Shown: positions 1 to 12,752, counted from the first letter of the stretch. The stretch is DNA of 64,000 bases from Leptospira sp. WS92.C1 (GCF_040833975.1 NZ_CP162130.1:2502001-2566000), one strand, 5' to 3'. Numbers and translations are program-made. The notes: generated by a model from the letters alone, not told the origin.

Positions 1-2
1 CA

Positions 3-788
3 ATGTCAGACCTCGTTCTCACAGAAAAAAAAGGACCGATCCTTCATATCGTCTTTAACAGACCGGAGGAAAGAAACGCATTTAACGTGGATATGCTCTA
101 CGCGCTCAGCAGAGCTTACGATCAAATGGAAGCGGACCCAGAAGTGCGAGTCGGTTTAGTCTATGCAAACGGCAAACATTTCACACTCGGTTTGGATCTG
201 AAGAATGTGGCGGAATTTTTAAAACGGGAAAGAGCTTTTCCTCTTCCACCCGAAAGTATCAATCCTTGGGGAACAACAGAAAATCGAACCCGAACTAAAC
301 CGGTCGTCTGTGCTGCACACGGAATGTGTATCACTTTAGGAATCGAACTTTTACTCGCGAGCGATATCCGAATCGCCGCAAAACGCACCGTTTTTGCACA
401 GGTGGAAGTTCAAAGAGGGATTTTCCCGTTCGGCGGAGGAACTATGCGCTGGCCTGCTCAATGCGGTTGGGGAAACGCGATGAAATACATTCTTACGGGT
501 GATCCGTTTGAAGCGGATGAAGCCTATCGTATCGGTTTGATCCAGGAAGTCGTGGAAAAAGACCAACTGATCCAAAGAGGAATCGAACTTGCCGAAAAAA
601 TTGCGGCTCAGGCTCCTCTTGGGGTGTATGCAACATTAAAATCCTCTCTCGAATCGGTTGCGTTAGGCGAATCTGTAGCAGCCAAAAATCTGTTTCCCCA
701 ACTCTTGGCACTCATGGATTCGGAAGACGCAAAAGAAGGTCTCTTATCCTTTGTCGAAAAAAGATCGGCTGTTTTTCATGGGAAATAG
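3..788 (+). CDS. Enoyl-CoA hydratase/isomerase (crotonase) family protein
   Basis: 261 aa, the usual length of a single-domain crotonase. These enzymes act on acyl-CoA thioesters in the cytoplasm (hydration, isomerisation or C-C cleavage). The first oxyanion-hole region is at TLGLDLK (61-67) and the second spans HGMCITLGIELLLASDIRIA (106-125). Glu135, in AQVEVQRGIFPFGGG, matches the first catalytic Glu of enoyl-CoA hydratase (Glu144 in the rat enzyme). The second catalytic Glu (rat Glu164) is Lys161 here, in GNAMKYILTGD, so classic hydratase activity is doubtful; isomerase or another crotonase activity is as likely. The ATG lies at the extreme left edge, so its leader is not visible. A zinc MDR dehydrogenase follows after 90 bp on the same strand. 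The family is certain; the substrate is unknown. Confidence 0.85.
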   Translation: MSDLVLTEKKGPILHIVFNRPEERNAFNVDMLYALSRAYDQMEADPEVRVGLVYANGKHFTLGLDLKNVAEFLKRERAFPLPPESINPWGTTENRTRTKPVVCAAHGMCITLGIELLLASDIRIAAKRTVFAQVEVQRGIFPFGGGTMRWPAQCGWGNAMKYILTGDPFEADEAYRIGLIQEVVEKDQLIQRGIELAEKIAAQAPLGVYATLKSSLESVALGESVAAKNLFPQLLALMDSEDAKEGLLSFVEKRSAVFHGK

Positions 789-878
789 TTTATTCTAAAT
801 TTTAAATATTTTAAAAAAATAATTATCGAATATTCAAACTACTGAATTTTTATACAATTTTTTAACAAAGGATGAGTC

Positions 879-1910
879 ATGAAACGAATCGTATTCAAAA
901 AGAAAAATGTATTAGAGTGGGAAAACGTCGCTGAACCTACAATCCGCGGAACCGATCAAGCGATCGTAAAACCGATCGCGGTCTCGCGTTGCGATCTGGA
1001 CATTCCGATCCTCCAGGGGCATACTTTGATGCGTCCCGGATTTCCGATCGGTCACGAATTTGTAGGCGAGATCGAAGAAACCAGTCCCGAAATCGCAACT
1101 CAATATCCCAAAGGAACCAAGGTCATCATTCCATTCCAGATTTCCTGCGGGCTTTGTCCCGATTGTGCTGGAGGACATTCTAAAGCTTGTACTTCAGTTT
1201 CTCCTATGAGCCATTACGGGATGGGGTCTTCCGCAAAGGAATTCGGAGGGGCTCTTTCGGAAAAAATTTGGATTCCTTACGCAAAACAAATGCTCATTCC
1301 CTTACCTCAAGGACTCGATCCGATCGCACTTGCCGGAATCAGCGATAATATCGTCGAAGCCTGGAAGCTCGTTGGCCAATGGTTAGAGAAAAAACCGAAT
1401 TCTCCCGTAATGATTCTCGGCGGCTTTGCTTCCAGTATCTCTTTGTATTCCGCTTCGCTCGCGGTCGGAATGGGCTCATCGGAGGTTTTATTTTTAGACA
1501 ATGACCCGGAAAGATTGAAGATCGCCGACTCACTTGGAGCCACTGCAGTTTCTTATTCTACGCTTCCCAAATCCTGGGAAAAGAAATTTCCTTTGATCGC
1601 GGATTGTCACGGGCTTAAGGAAGGATTGGATTTTTCTCTAAGATCCCTCTCCACGGAGGGAATCTACGGCTCCGCTTCCATATTCTGGACCAATAAATTA
1701 GAGATTCCTTATTTAGAATTGTATAATACTGGATCGACTCTTAAAATCGGTAGAGTGGATTCTCGGGAACACATCCCTAAGATTCTCAATAAAATATCCG
1801 AAAAAAAGATCGAACCCGAAAAAGTGGTCACCCAAACCTGCAGTTTTGAAGAAGCGATCGACGCCTGGATGGAACCCGCCGTCAAATTGGTCGTAAAAAT
1901 GGACTCATAA
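879..1910 (+). CDS. Zinc-dependent MDR alcohol dehydrogenase family protein
   Basis: 343 aa medium-chain dehydrogenase/reductase, which oxidises or reduces alcohols and aldehydes with NAD(P) in the cytoplasm. Catalytic zinc ligands are Cys38 (SRCDLD) and His59-Glu60 (PIGHEFVG). The structural zinc lobe is complete: Cys90, Cys93, Cys96 and Cys104 in CGLCPDCAGGHSKAC. The Rossmann segment around 180 reads GGFASSISLYSASLA, which is not the canonical GxGxxG, so cofactor binding may be atypical. The ATG is preceded by AAAGGATGAG, a good ribosome site. The AT-rich 90-bp gap after the crotonase gene suggests its own promoter. The substrate cannot be read from sequence. Confidence 0.85.
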   Translation: MKRIVFKKKNVLEWENVAEPTIRGTDQAIVKPIAVSRCDLDIPILQGHTLMRPGFPIGHEFVGEIEETSPEIATQYPKGTKVIIPFQISCGLCPDCAGGHSKACTSVSPMSHYGMGSSAKEFGGALSEKIWIPYAKQMLIPLPQGLDPIALAGISDNIVEAWKLVGQWLEKKPNSPVMILGGFASSISLYSASLAVGMGSSEVLFLDNDPERLKIADSLGATAVSYSTLPKSWEKKFPLIADCHGLKEGLDFSLRSLSTEGIYGSASIFWTNKLEIPYLELYNTGSTLKIGRVDSREHIPKILNKISEKKIEPEKVVTQTCSFEEAIDAWMEPAVKLVVKMDS

Positions 1911-2116
1911 TCTCGCGCAAACTCGTATGTATCTTTGACTCTTACTTACATACGTTTCTTCGTCGGAAACAAAAGTCTCCAGCATTTTTTTGAAACCGTA
2001 GCAGTTCCTACAATTTTAGAATTCTCAAAATTGCGAGTAAACAGAGATGTTTTGCAAGGATTCAAACCTCGTCACGAATTCTTAAACTTTAAAAAATGAG
2101 GAATTTTACTTTAAGC

Positions 2117-2177
2117 CGGACTTGAAGTCCGCCGGCAATCGATTTTCAAAGAAGATCCATTGTAGGAGCTCCTACAA
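2117..2177. repeat. Two short palindromic intergenic repeats
   Basis: CGGACTTGAAGTCCG at 2117-2131 is a perfect dyad around one central base. TTGTAGGAGCTCCTACAA at 2160-2177 is a perfect 18-bp palindrome. Both have relatives elsewhere in the window: the GGACTT dyad at 31946-31960 and 43039-43051, and TGTAGGA-type palindromes at 11075, 12723, 27419, 48104 and 49741 and in every unit of the 27.6-28.5 kb array. They lie in the 275-bp gap between the dehydrogenase stop and the clpS stop (convergent genes), where I see no gene. They could act as bidirectional terminator stems, but no long T-tract follows. Confidence 0.7.
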
Positions 2178-2185
2178 AAGAAGAA

Positions 2186-2506
2186 TTATTTCTCTAAAGT
2201 TGCGCTCATCGAACCCTTGGAGTTGGACATTCTGGGATCCGCTCCATAGGTAAGAATCCGTTCTTGGACGTGTTCCGCGTGTTCGAATTCTCCCGAAAAG
2301 ACGACGGTTCTTTTTTCCTGATCGACTTGGACGGCATGCAAAAACGCTTTTTCGATGGTCATCGTACAGATTTCCATCAACATCTCAATCACGTATTCAT
2401 AAGTATGTTCATTATCGTCCCAAAGAACCACCCGCCAAGGCCCCCCGGTAGATTTTGTGGAATCCTCGGTGATTTCATTCAGGTCAGGAGTTTGTGTGCT
2501 CGCCAT
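2186..2506 (-). CDS. clpS: ATP-dependent Clp protease adaptor ClpS
   Basis: 106 aa from the chosen ATG. ClpS binds the ClpA N-domain and delivers N-degron substrates to ClpAP. The core WRVVLWDDNEHTYEYVIEML and the later TEKAFLHAVQVDQEKRTVV-like stretch are typical, including the Asp-Asn pair that lines the N-degron pocket. An in-frame TTG at 2516-2518 would add four residues. I prefer the ATG at 2506 because the GGA in front lies 12 nt upstream of it but directly abuts the TTG. The next upstream gene on the same strand is the transketolase half, 165 bp away. The C-terminal tail after ADPRMSNSKGS is a few residues longer than in many ClpS proteins. Confidence 0.9.
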   Translation of the reverse strand: MASTQTPDLNEITEDSTKSTGGPWRVVLWDDNEHTYEYVIEMLMEICTMTIEKAFLHAVQVDQEKRTVVFSGEFEHAEHVQERILTYGADPRMSNSKGSMSATLEK

Positions 2507-2671
2507 CTCGCAAATCAATCCAAGAAAAAATTAAAAAGAATTCGAATCAACGATACTCGAACCGCAAAACATTCCGAACAACGTCAAAGAGCTTACCCGA
2601 TGTTTCTCCGTGGCTCATACAATTTCAATTTTTAAAAACACAGAACCGATTTCGAAAAAAGTATATGACAT

Positions 2672-3634
2672 TTATCCTTTCAGTTGAATCGCTTTTTTTG
2701 CCGTCTCAACAATGTTTTTGGAACGAAGTCCGAAATAATCCAGAAGTTCCTTCCAAGTTCCCGATTTTCCAAACTGATCCTTCATCCCGACTTTTAAAAC
2801 ATGAATCGGGTATTCTTCCGATAAAAATTCGCTCACCGCGGATCCGAGTCCGCCGATCACGTTGTGCTCTTCGCAAGTAACCACGGTTCCGCATTCTTTT
2901 GCGTATTTTAAAATTGCTTCTTTGTCGATCGGTTTGATAGTAGCCATGTTCAGAAGGGTCGCGTTGATTCCTTCTTTGGAAAGTTCTTCCACGGCTTTCA
3001 TCGCTTCGTTTACGATCACACCGTTTGCGATGATCAGGACGTCTTTTCCTTCTCTCATCACTTCGGCCTTACCGATCACAAATTGATAGTTTTCTCTTTC
3101 GATCACTGGAACATTCGGACGTCCTACTCGAACATAAACAGGACCTTTGTAATCCGCGATCGCATGAATGATTTGTTTGCATTCGTTGTAATCCGATGGA
3201 CAGATCACTGTCATCTCCGGAATCGCTCTCATGATCGCAAAGTCTTCGATACACTGGTGAGATGCACCGTCTTCTCCGACGGTAACTCCACCGTGAGAAG
3301 CTACCAATTTTACGTTTAAGAACGGATAAACGACGCTGTTTCTTACGATTTCCCAAGCTCTCCCGGAAAGAAACATGGCAAAGGACGAGGCAAACGGTGT
3401 GAGTCCCGAAAGAGCCAAACCAGCCGCGTGACCGACTAAATTCTGCTCGGCGACCCCTACGTTAAAAAAACGATCCGGATAGGCTTTTGCAAATTTATTG
3501 GTCTTTGTGGATCCAGAAAGATCGGCATCCAAGACGACTACGTCCGGACGAGAAGCCCCCAGTTCATGCAATGCGTCCCCGTATCCGTCACGGGTTGCTT
3601 TTTCTGTAGCAGTGGATGTACTCGGAGCTCCCAT
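2672..3634 (-). CDS. Transketolase family protein, C-terminal half (pyrimidine-binding and C-terminal domains)
   Basis: 320 aa, matching the separate C-terminal subunit of split transketolases, which needs an N-terminal thiamine-diphosphate-binding partner to transfer C2 ketol units. The pyrimidine-binding domain includes [20 protein letters not shown] and [19 protein letters not shown], with the Glu that activates thiamine diphosphate; [15 protein letters not shown] follows. The swivel domain ends with [18 protein letters not shown]. No N-terminal partner is in the window. The gene begins 7 bp after metK stops. Its ribosome site AAGGAT overlaps the metK stop codon, which suggests translational coupling. 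A DXS-like or other split ketolase role cannot be excluded. Confidence 0.85.
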   Translation of the reverse strand: MGAPSTSTATEKATRDGYGDALHELGASRPDVVVLDADLSGSTKTNKFAKAYPDRFFNVGVAEQNLVGHAAGLALSGLTPFASSFAMFLSGRAWEIVRNSVVYPFLNVKLVASHGGVTVGEDGASHQCIEDFAIMRAIPEMTVICPSDYNECKQIIHAIADYKGPVYVRVGRPNVPVIERENYQFVIGKAEVMREGKDVLIIANGVIVNEAMKAVEELSKEGINATLLNMATIKPIDKEAILKYAKECGTVVTCEEHNVIGGLGSAVSEFLSEEYPIHVLKVGMKDQFGKSGTWKELLDYFGLRSKNIVETAKKAIQLKG

Positions 3635-3641
3635 CTGATTC

Positions 3642-4802
<1,161 letters not shown>

Positions 4803-4980
4803 CTGCTCTTCCTGATGGATGAAATTAGCTAGGTACCCCCGGCTCTAATTCCAAAAACCTACGGATTCCTTCGGTGTCAAGAAGATCCAAACTATGTTCC
4901 TTTCCGAATCTAGAACAAATTGGACAATTCGTTTCGGAATTGAATTGAATCAGAGACAGTTCAAATATTTTTGATAAACA

Positions 4981-5379
4981 ATGAAAATTCGAGTCTCAGA
5001 CATCAAGGTTAAGAATCGTATCCGAAAGGATCTGGGCGATCTTCGTCCACTGAAAGAATCCATACAGAAGCTGGGTTTATTGCACCCAATCCTGATCGAT
5101 TTGGACAATACTTTGATTTCGGGGGAAAGAAGACTTGAAAGTGTAAAGATTCTAGGTTGGGAATATGTGGATGTCCGTATCGTAGACATTCGAAATAAAA
5201 AAGAAAGAGTTCAGATGGAAGCCGAGGAAAATAATATCCGTTTAGAATTCACCTCGGAAGAGCAAATGCGTGTCCAAGAACTGCTCAAAAGATATTCATA
5301 CACAACCCTTTTTGGAAGGATTTTTGCGTTAATTCTTGATTTCTGGGACTGGATCAAACGATTTTTTCAGAAAAAATAA
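4981..5379 (+). CDS. Small ParB N-terminal-domain (ParB/Srx) protein
   Basis: 132 aa. Residues 1-90 match a ParB/sulfiredoxin-like domain: IKVKNRIRKDLGDLRPLKES, then GLLHPILIDLDNTLISGERRLESVKILGW, with the GERRLE box that contacts nucleotide in ParB proteins. There is no helix-turn-helix or dimer domain, so this is not a chromosome-partition ParB. The C-terminus (about 105-132) is an aromatic, amphipathic stretch (LFGRIFALILDFWDWIKRFFQ) ending in Lys-Lys, which may associate with membrane. The gene is divergent from metK and lies 219 bp upstream of lipL32. Function unknown. Confidence 0.75.
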   Translation: MKIRVSDIKVKNRIRKDLGDLRPLKESIQKLGLLHPILIDLDNTLISGERRLESVKILGWEYVDVRIVDIRNKKERVQMEAEENNIRLEFTSEEQMRVQELLKRYSYTTLFGRIFALILDFWDWIKRFFQKK

Positions 5380-5545
5380 AACCGCCGGGTTCAAAATCGA
5401 AATTTCAAATCGAATTCTCATTCTTTCTAATGTTCTTCATTCAATACTTCTGAAGCGGAAATTGATTTTGTCGTATCGATTTTTTTCTTTTCTGAAGCAA
5501 ATTGTGAGAATCCGTGACTTTCGCTAAAAAATTATCCAATATTGA

Positions 5546-5574
5546 TTTACAAAAAGCTCCCCAGTCCATACCAT
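5546..5574 (+). promoter_or_regulatory. Probable lipL32 promoter
   Basis: TTTACA at 5546-5551 and TACCAT at 5569-5574 are separated by 17 bp, which fits a sigma-70-type promoter. A strong ribosome site AAGGAGAG at 5588-5595 sits 3 nt before the lipL32 ATG. The resulting leader would be only about 20 nt. Such a short leader with a near-consensus Shine-Dalgarno sequence fits a very highly expressed protein. The transcription start is inferred, not seen. Confidence 0.4.
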
Positions 5575-5581
5575 GATCTTC

Positions 5582-6417
<836 letters not shown>

Positions 6418-6446
6418 TTCTTTTAGATTTACCAGTTGATTTAGGT

Positions 6447-6474
6447 AAAAAGCCACCGAAAGGTGGCTTTTTTT
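6447..6474 (+). terminator. Rho-independent terminator of lipL32
   Basis: AAAAGCCACC, a GAAA tetraloop and GGTGGCTTTT form a perfect stem that runs into a T-tract, 30 bp after the lipL32 stop. This is the clearest intrinsic terminator in the window and fits a highly transcribed single gene. Confidence 0.9.
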
Positions 6475-6838
6475 ATTCTAAACGGTTTCCCAAACAAGCA
6501 CCTTTCATCAAATTCAATCGCAATTTCTTCAAGGTGAATGGAAAAAACTTCAATTTAATAATCGATAACAAATCGATTTTTGAAAGAGAATCAAAAACAA
6601 ACGACTTGCAAAGTCTCTTGTTTTGATCTTATAATGAAAAGATCGTTTTCCATTCTTTCGAACTTCTTTGGTTGCAAGTAGAATTTTCGACGTTCCGCAC
6701 AGATATGCGATTCGCCAAATTCTCCCTTACAAAACGAAGCTCGATCAGAGAGAATTTCTGTTTTCACAAATTCAATCTTCGATAGGAGTGGTATGGGAAC
6801 GAAAACCATCTTGAACAAAGGTTCACAAAGGATTTGAA
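6475..6838. other. Intergenic region between lipL32 and the acyl-CoA dehydrogenase
   Basis: 364 bp with no convincing gene. A 75-codon minus-strand frame at 6591-6818 lacks recognisable similarity and a ribosome site. Near the right end, GGTTCACAAAGGATTTGAA supplies the ribosome site (AAAGGA) for the gene starting at 6839. Confidence 0.6.
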
Positions 6839-8599
<1,761 letters not shown>

Positions 8600-8689
8600 A
8601 TTCAAATTCTCGACTCCTTGAATAAAACGATTTGAAGTCGAGGAATCGAAGATCGTATTGATTCAAGATTCCTTTTTCCGATTCGGAGC

Positions 8690-9349
8690 TTAATTTTTTC
8701 CAAAGGATTCAATTTGATCCGATTCCAACACTCGGATTCCGGATGGATTTTTTTGGGCAGTCCGAATCATCGCTTTTGCAACCGTTCTTCCATGAATGGA
8801 TCGATACTTTCGAACACCCCCGATTAAAAAAGGATTTATAATTTTTGCCAAAAGATGTCCCGCGCTCTCACCCGTACGAAACTCCTCTCTCTCACCTTCC
8901 AACAAAGAAGGTCTGAAAATTCCTATCAATGGAAATCCGAAAGATCCCAAATCCCTTTCCATCTCTCCCTTAACCCGGTTGTAAAAAATCATGGATCGAA
9001 AATCGGCACCCAAAGCACTGACGACCAGAAAGGATCTTGCTCCTTTTTCACGGGTAAGTTTTGCTAATTTGAGAACATAATCGTAGTCCACTTTTCTAAA
9101 ATTCTCCTTACTTCCCGCCTTGGCAATCGTAGTTCCGAGACTACAAAACACATCCGTAATATCATCAGGGAGGGAAACGGCGGATAACGTGTCATAATCA
9201 GAGACGATTTCATCCGCATTGGAAATCCGCCCGGGGGTTCTGACTAAAGCATATACCTGGGAATAGATTCCCAAAGCCGCGAGTTCTTCCAGAAGATACT
9301 TGCCAATCAAACCGGTCGCACCGGCAACCAGCGCTTTCTTTTGAGTCAT
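8690..9349 (-). CDS. NAD(P)-binding atypical SDR / HTATIP2-like protein
   Basis: 219 aa Rossmann-fold protein. The N-terminal ALVAGATGLIGKYLLEEL is a GxxGxxG dinucleotide-binding motif. FCSLGTTIAKAGSKENFRKVDYDYVLKLA is typical of the HTATIP2/YbjT-like atypical short-chain dehydrogenase group, and FYNRVKGEMERDLGSFGFPLIGIFRPSLLEG contains a Tyr-x3-Lys pair (YNRVK). The protein is probably an oxidoreductase or a redox-sensing NADPH-binding protein of the cytoplasm. It converges with the acyl-CoA dehydrogenase and is divergent from the cyclase gene, separated from it by 131 bp. Substrate unknown. Confidence 0.8.
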   Translation of the reverse strand: MTQKKALVAGATGLIGKYLLEELAALGIYSQVYALVRTPGRISNADEIVSDYDTLSAVSLPDDITDVFCSLGTTIAKAGSKENFRKVDYDYVLKLAKLTREKGARSFLVVSALGADFRSMIFYNRVKGEMERDLGSFGFPLIGIFRPSLLEGEREEFRTGESAGHLLAKIINPFLIGGVRKYRSIHGRTVAKAMIRTAQKNPSGIRVLESDQIESFGKN

Positions 9350-9480
9350 AAAATCGTCCCCCCGAAACTATAGTGAAAGAATGTTCTTGTATCGTTTTTA
9401 TAAAAGAATTTTTTTTCCAAAATTACGACTCATCGCCGTAATAGATTGATCTCGAAACAGGAAATTTCTATCTTGAACCT

Positions 9481-10815
9481 GTGAATCTATTTCGATCGAT
9501 CAAAAACGCGCTCCACACCTTAGATAGAAAATCGATGCCTGAATCCGTTTTGGAAGTTTTAAACGCGGAAGAGCATCATGGAATTATCATCACCAATTAC
9601 TTTCGTTATTTGATTTCATTTTTCTTTGCGGTTCAAGTGATCGCAAATTTGGATGCCGGTGATAAAACGACAAACTTAATCGCGTTATCCATCTATCTGT
9701 TGTTGACGGTTTCTCATACGATCGTAATCAGAACCTGTCCCGGTTCAATCATTTCTATTTTTAATTATACTACGCTGATCGCGGAATATATACTCATTCT
9801 TCTCATTCTTTTATTTTATACTTTTACGACCCCTAACGTGGATCTGGGATTTACCCTGAAAAATCCGATCAACCTATTCTTTTTATTTCCCATCATTTAC
9901 TCGCTTCTTCAATTTCGAATCCGGTTTGTATTTATAGGACTTTTTCTTTTTTATCTTTTTTATTTTACGATTCTTTGGTTTGCTGTTTCCGGAGAACTTA
10001 CATACGCGCGTCACTGGGGGGAATATGTAAGCGGACATGCGGTACTTTTGGAGGATATCATTACGGGAAAACCCTCTCTCTATTTTTGTTTTTCCGTCGT
10101 CATCGCCATGGGAATCTTTCGTACGGTTTCGATGGTGAGAAGAATCGGAATCGCGGAAGGACAAAAGACGGAGCTCTCCAGATACTTTTCCCCTAAAATC
10201 GTAACCGAGATGATGGAAAACCCGAGGACTTTAGAAAGTGGAAATCGTCAGATCGTAAGCATTTTATTTTTGGATATTCGAAACTTTACATCTATGTCCG
10301 AAAATATGGATCCGAGAGAATTGAGTAAACTTCTATCAGAATTCCGTAATATTATGATGGAATGTGTTTTTGAAAACAACGGGACTTTGGATAAATATAT
10401 CGGCGACGCGGTTATGGCCACATTTGGAACCCCCCACCCTTCCCCTTCCGCCGAAGTGGACGCGAGAAACGCGGTCGGCTGCGGGGTCATCATGCAAAAA
10501 CGCCTATCCGAATGGAACTTTCTTAGAAAATCCGAAGGAAAGGCTCCGATCTCTATTGGAATCGGAATTCATACCGGCGAAGTTTTTGCCGGAAATATCG
10601 GAAACGAATTGCATCGAGAATACACTGTGATCGGAGATTCGGTCAACACCGCTTCTCGAATCGAATCCCTCTGCAAAGTCTTAAAGAAATCATTTTTGAT
10701 CTCAAAAGAGACCATGGAGCTGTTAGGCGGAAAATACACTCTTAACAAAATGCCGAGAGTGAAAGTCAAGGGAAAAGAAGAACCACTGCAAGTCTACGAA
10801 GTCATGTGGAGCTGA
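9481..10815 (+). CDS. Membrane-bound class III adenylate/guanylate cyclase
   Basis: 444 aa from a GTG start. About six hydrophobic segments (about 40-215) precede a linker (RRIGIAEGQKTELSRYFSPKIVTEMM) and a class III cyclase domain (about 255-444). Metal-binding Asp265 (FLDIRNFT) and Asp309 (YIGDAVMATFG) are present. Lys305 (LDKYIGD) and Thr382 (EYTVIGD) at the base-specificity positions favour ATP over GTP. Asn389 and Arg393 (SVNTASRIE) are the transition-state residues. All catalytic residues are therefore in place, and the protein should make cAMP as a homodimer at the inner membrane. No ligand-binding periplasmic domain is evident. Leptospires carry many such cyclases. Confidence 0.92.
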   Translation: MNLFRSIKNALHTLDRKSMPESVLEVLNAEEHHGIIITNYFRYLISFFFAVQVIANLDAGDKTTNLIALSIYLLLTVSHTIVIRTCPGSIISIFNYTTLIAEYILILLILLFYTFTTPNVDLGFTLKNPINLFFLFPIIYSLLQFRIRFVFIGLFLFYLFYFTILWFAVSGELTYARHWGEYVSGHAVLLEDIITGKPSLYFCFSVVIAMGIFRTVSMVRRIGIAEGQKTELSRYFSPKIVTEMMENPRTLESGNRQIVSILFLDIRNFTSMSENMDPRELSKLLSEFRNIMMECVFENNGTLDKYIGDAVMATFGTPHPSPSAEVDARNAVGCGVIMQKRLSEWNFLRKSEGKAPISIGIGIHTGEVFAGNIGNELHREYTVIGDSVNTASRIESLCKVLKKSFLISKETMELLGGKYTLNKMPRVKVKGKEEPLQVYEVMWS

Positions 10816-11189
10816 ATGACCCATAGGGAATGAAGCTGCGAACGAGCAGCGGAGCGTGGCGAGTAGCTTTCATGCGAAAGCATGAGAAATTCTTGAGCGA
10901 TGATCGAACAAAGTGAGATCAAAAAAAACAGAGCATTATCGAGCGATCCATAGAAAGCGAGATTGAGTTAAGTGTTTGATTCTTTGCGAAAACAAAGAAA
11001 TTCCAACCATCTGAGCGCCCAACTCAATGCAACGTTTTCGCATGCTTGCTTCTTTATGAAAAACAGATACAATTTGTCGGAACTCCTACAGATTATTTCC
11101 GACTTGCAATCAAAGCAAATCCGTGATAGAGAAAGCTCTCCCGATTTTTTTCCGCCCCCCACCCCCCCACCACCTCCACCCTTGTTGGG
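10816..11189. repeat. Repeat-rich intergenic region left of IS copy 1
   Basis: 374 bp without a credible gene. GACCCATAGGGAATGAAGC near 10817 matches, in inverse orientation, the CTACACTCCCTATGGGTCG core of the 82-bp repeat at 30.1 kb. TGTCGGAACTCCTACA at 11075-11090 belongs to the dispersed TGTAGGA palindrome family. A C-rich tract (about 11151-11181, runs of six and seven C) borders the IS. Read on the minus strand, the G-rich tract plus CGGAAAAAAATCGGGAGAG and TTTCTCTATCACGG resemble the right flank of IS copy 2 (49653 onward), so both copies sit in members of one repeat family. Confidence 0.6.
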
Positions 11190-12684
11190 CATAACCTTAC
11201 CCACAAGTTAAATCCTGCGTGAGTAATTTAAAGATAAATCCGAGATCTATAGCTCTCATTAATCCTTTGAATATTGTGAGAGGTCCAAGCGGTGAGTCTG
11301 ATTTCCGCCCTAAGTGTCCGCCTAACTTTGCAATCCATTCTAAAACAGTGCCTAAATCAGGTTCTTGTTTTGGTGGTTGAGGAGTTTCGTAAAGTCGGCA
11401 GTAAGCGCCTTTCCATTCAAATGGTTCAAACATGATGGAAGCTTTTAATCCGGGGACATTCCTTCCTAAGAATGTTAACATCATTACGCGCCAAGAGACG
11501 ATTGCGCTAATAATGGCAATACAAGCCTTGAATCGATCGCCAAATTTGAATTGAGTGGATTCGATTGCACATCCAGATTTTAATATCTTGAAATAGACTT
11601 CGATTCCCCAACGACTTTTATAGTAAGAGATTACGTTCTTCGCATCTTCAGAAGTTCTAATTGGAATTGTTGTTAAAAATTTCCACTGAATTGTTTCGTC
11701 TTCTGATCCGTCAATCTCAGTTGCGGATACCGCATACATATCTATATTTTCCAATTTTTTATATCGAGGGGGCTTTATTGATAATTTTTCAAATCGAAGC
11801 TCGATTTTAGCGTCTCTTGCTTGCTTTCTTTCCTTTCTTTCTTGGAACAGAGATTGTATATATATCAACCGGCTCTAAGGTTTCAAGATAGGACCAAGAA
11901 TAATCACCGCCCTCGATCTTTCTGTCATAAACCGCACGTATAAGCAGATCTGGAGCGTTTTCTCCTACCTCTATATGTTCCTGAAATAGTTCGAAAATAT
12001 CTGCTTCTCTATCACAGATGAATATGTATTTTGCATCGGATTCTTTAGAAAATTCGCATGTTGTTCTGTAGCCTTGAATCCACTTTATACTTTCCTTATT
12101 TTCAATAGGAGTTCTCTTTCTTACATCTCTTGGTAAATGTTTAGAGCCTAATTTCAAGCGAGTCCACATTTTAAAATCTAAAATTCCTAAAGGGATTCCG
12201 TCTGTGGTAAATGCAATTGAAGGATGTAAAAGAAGCCCCTGATCCAAGTTGGAATTCATCGGCCCTAAACCTTCGATTCGGTTTCTATTTCGATAATAAA
12301 TTTCCGTTGTGTCGCTTAACACCAAAATCGTTTCTTGTTTTTCAAGACGCTTTTTAGTCGCTCTGGAATGTGGAGCAATAATTTCATCCGGAGATACTTT
12401 CGGGTTCGAGAAAAAACGATAGGCGGCTTTTGTTCCCGACCAATTACCAAAAACATCAGGTAGGCTTGAGCACGTTTGGTTACACATCGATCCGATAATT
12501 TTCTTTAATCGTTTATTAAGTCTCTTGTCCCCCAAGCTAAGAGACAGAAATTCTTCTTCAATCCAATCTAAATCCGTTTCGAGAGTACTACTCCAATGTT
12601 TAGTGATCATCTTTAGGCCCAAGGAAAGAAAAGCAACAATGGCCTAAAAAAGCTAGTTTTTTTAACTTGCGGGTAAGGTTATGC
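11190..12684 (-). mobile_element. IS4-family (Tn5/IS50-like) insertion sequence, copy 1
   Basis: 1495 bp bounded by near-perfect inverted repeats. The left end is CATAACCTTACCCACAAGTT (from 11190) and the right end (12662-12684) is its complement with one mismatch. A DDE transposase fills the element on the minus strand. The second copy at 48161-49651 is almost identical apart from two small indels and a few substitutions. I see no clean target-site duplication. Outside both ends lies a CC(T/C)CCACCCT motif, also found at both ends of the other copy, so either the element prefers that repeat or its ends extend further than the inverted repeats. I do not assign an IS name. Confidence 0.88.
11197..12622 (-). 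pseudogene. Frameshifted IS4/Tn5-type transposase (copy 1)
   Basis: Two overlapping frames encode one transposase: residues 1-271 read from 12622 to 11807, then a +1 frame continues to 11197. The N-terminal Tn5-type DNA-binding region (WIEEEFLSLSLGDKRLNKRL, GTKAAYRFFSN) is followed by the first catalytic Asp in LVLSDTTEIYY, the second in FICDREADIFELF, and the YREK box YKSRWGIEVYFKILK with the catalytic Glu. The break lies at GKKASKRR-stop, where AAGCAAGCAAG looks like a 4-nt duplication; removing four bases restores PRKKGKKARDAKIELRF, as expected for this family. The downstream G5 run (about 11767) is intact here, unlike copy 2. Programmed +1 frameshifting is a less likely alternative. Confidence 0.82.
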
Positions 12685-12722
12685 TAAATCAGGGTGGGGG
12701 CCGAATTTTATATCACTGAAAA

Positions 12723-12738
12723 TGTAGGAACTCCGACA
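12723..12738. repeat. TGTAGGA-type dispersed palindrome
   Basis: TGTAGGAACTCCGACA is an imperfect 16-bp palindrome immediately right of IS copy 1 and 15 bp before the stop of the DUF962 gene. It pairs with TGTCGGAACTCCTACA at 11075-11090 on the other side of the IS, and the same arrangement flanks IS copy 2 (48104-48119 and 49741-49756). Confidence 0.65.
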
Positions 12739-12752
12739 AAATCGGACGATAC

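Noticed and set aside
4803..4980. SAM riboswitch upstream of metK
   Set aside because: I see no recognised SAM-I, SAM-II or SAM-III core; only an ordinary leader with a TTGACA hexamer.
6591..6818. 75-codon minus-strand ORF upstream of the acyl-CoA dehydrogenase
   Set aside because: No recognisable similarity, no ribosome site, and it lies over the promoter region of the plus-strand gene.
10968..11211. Overlapping 78-79-codon ORFs ending in Pro/Gly-rich tails
   Set aside because: The low-complexity ends come from the C-rich tract beside IS copy 1 and the frames run into the IS end.
11197..12622. Two separate intact IS genes (programmed two-ORF transposase)
   Set aside because: Tn5-type transposases are single-ORF, catalytic residues are divided between the frames, and a 4-nt duplication explains the break; not fully excluded.
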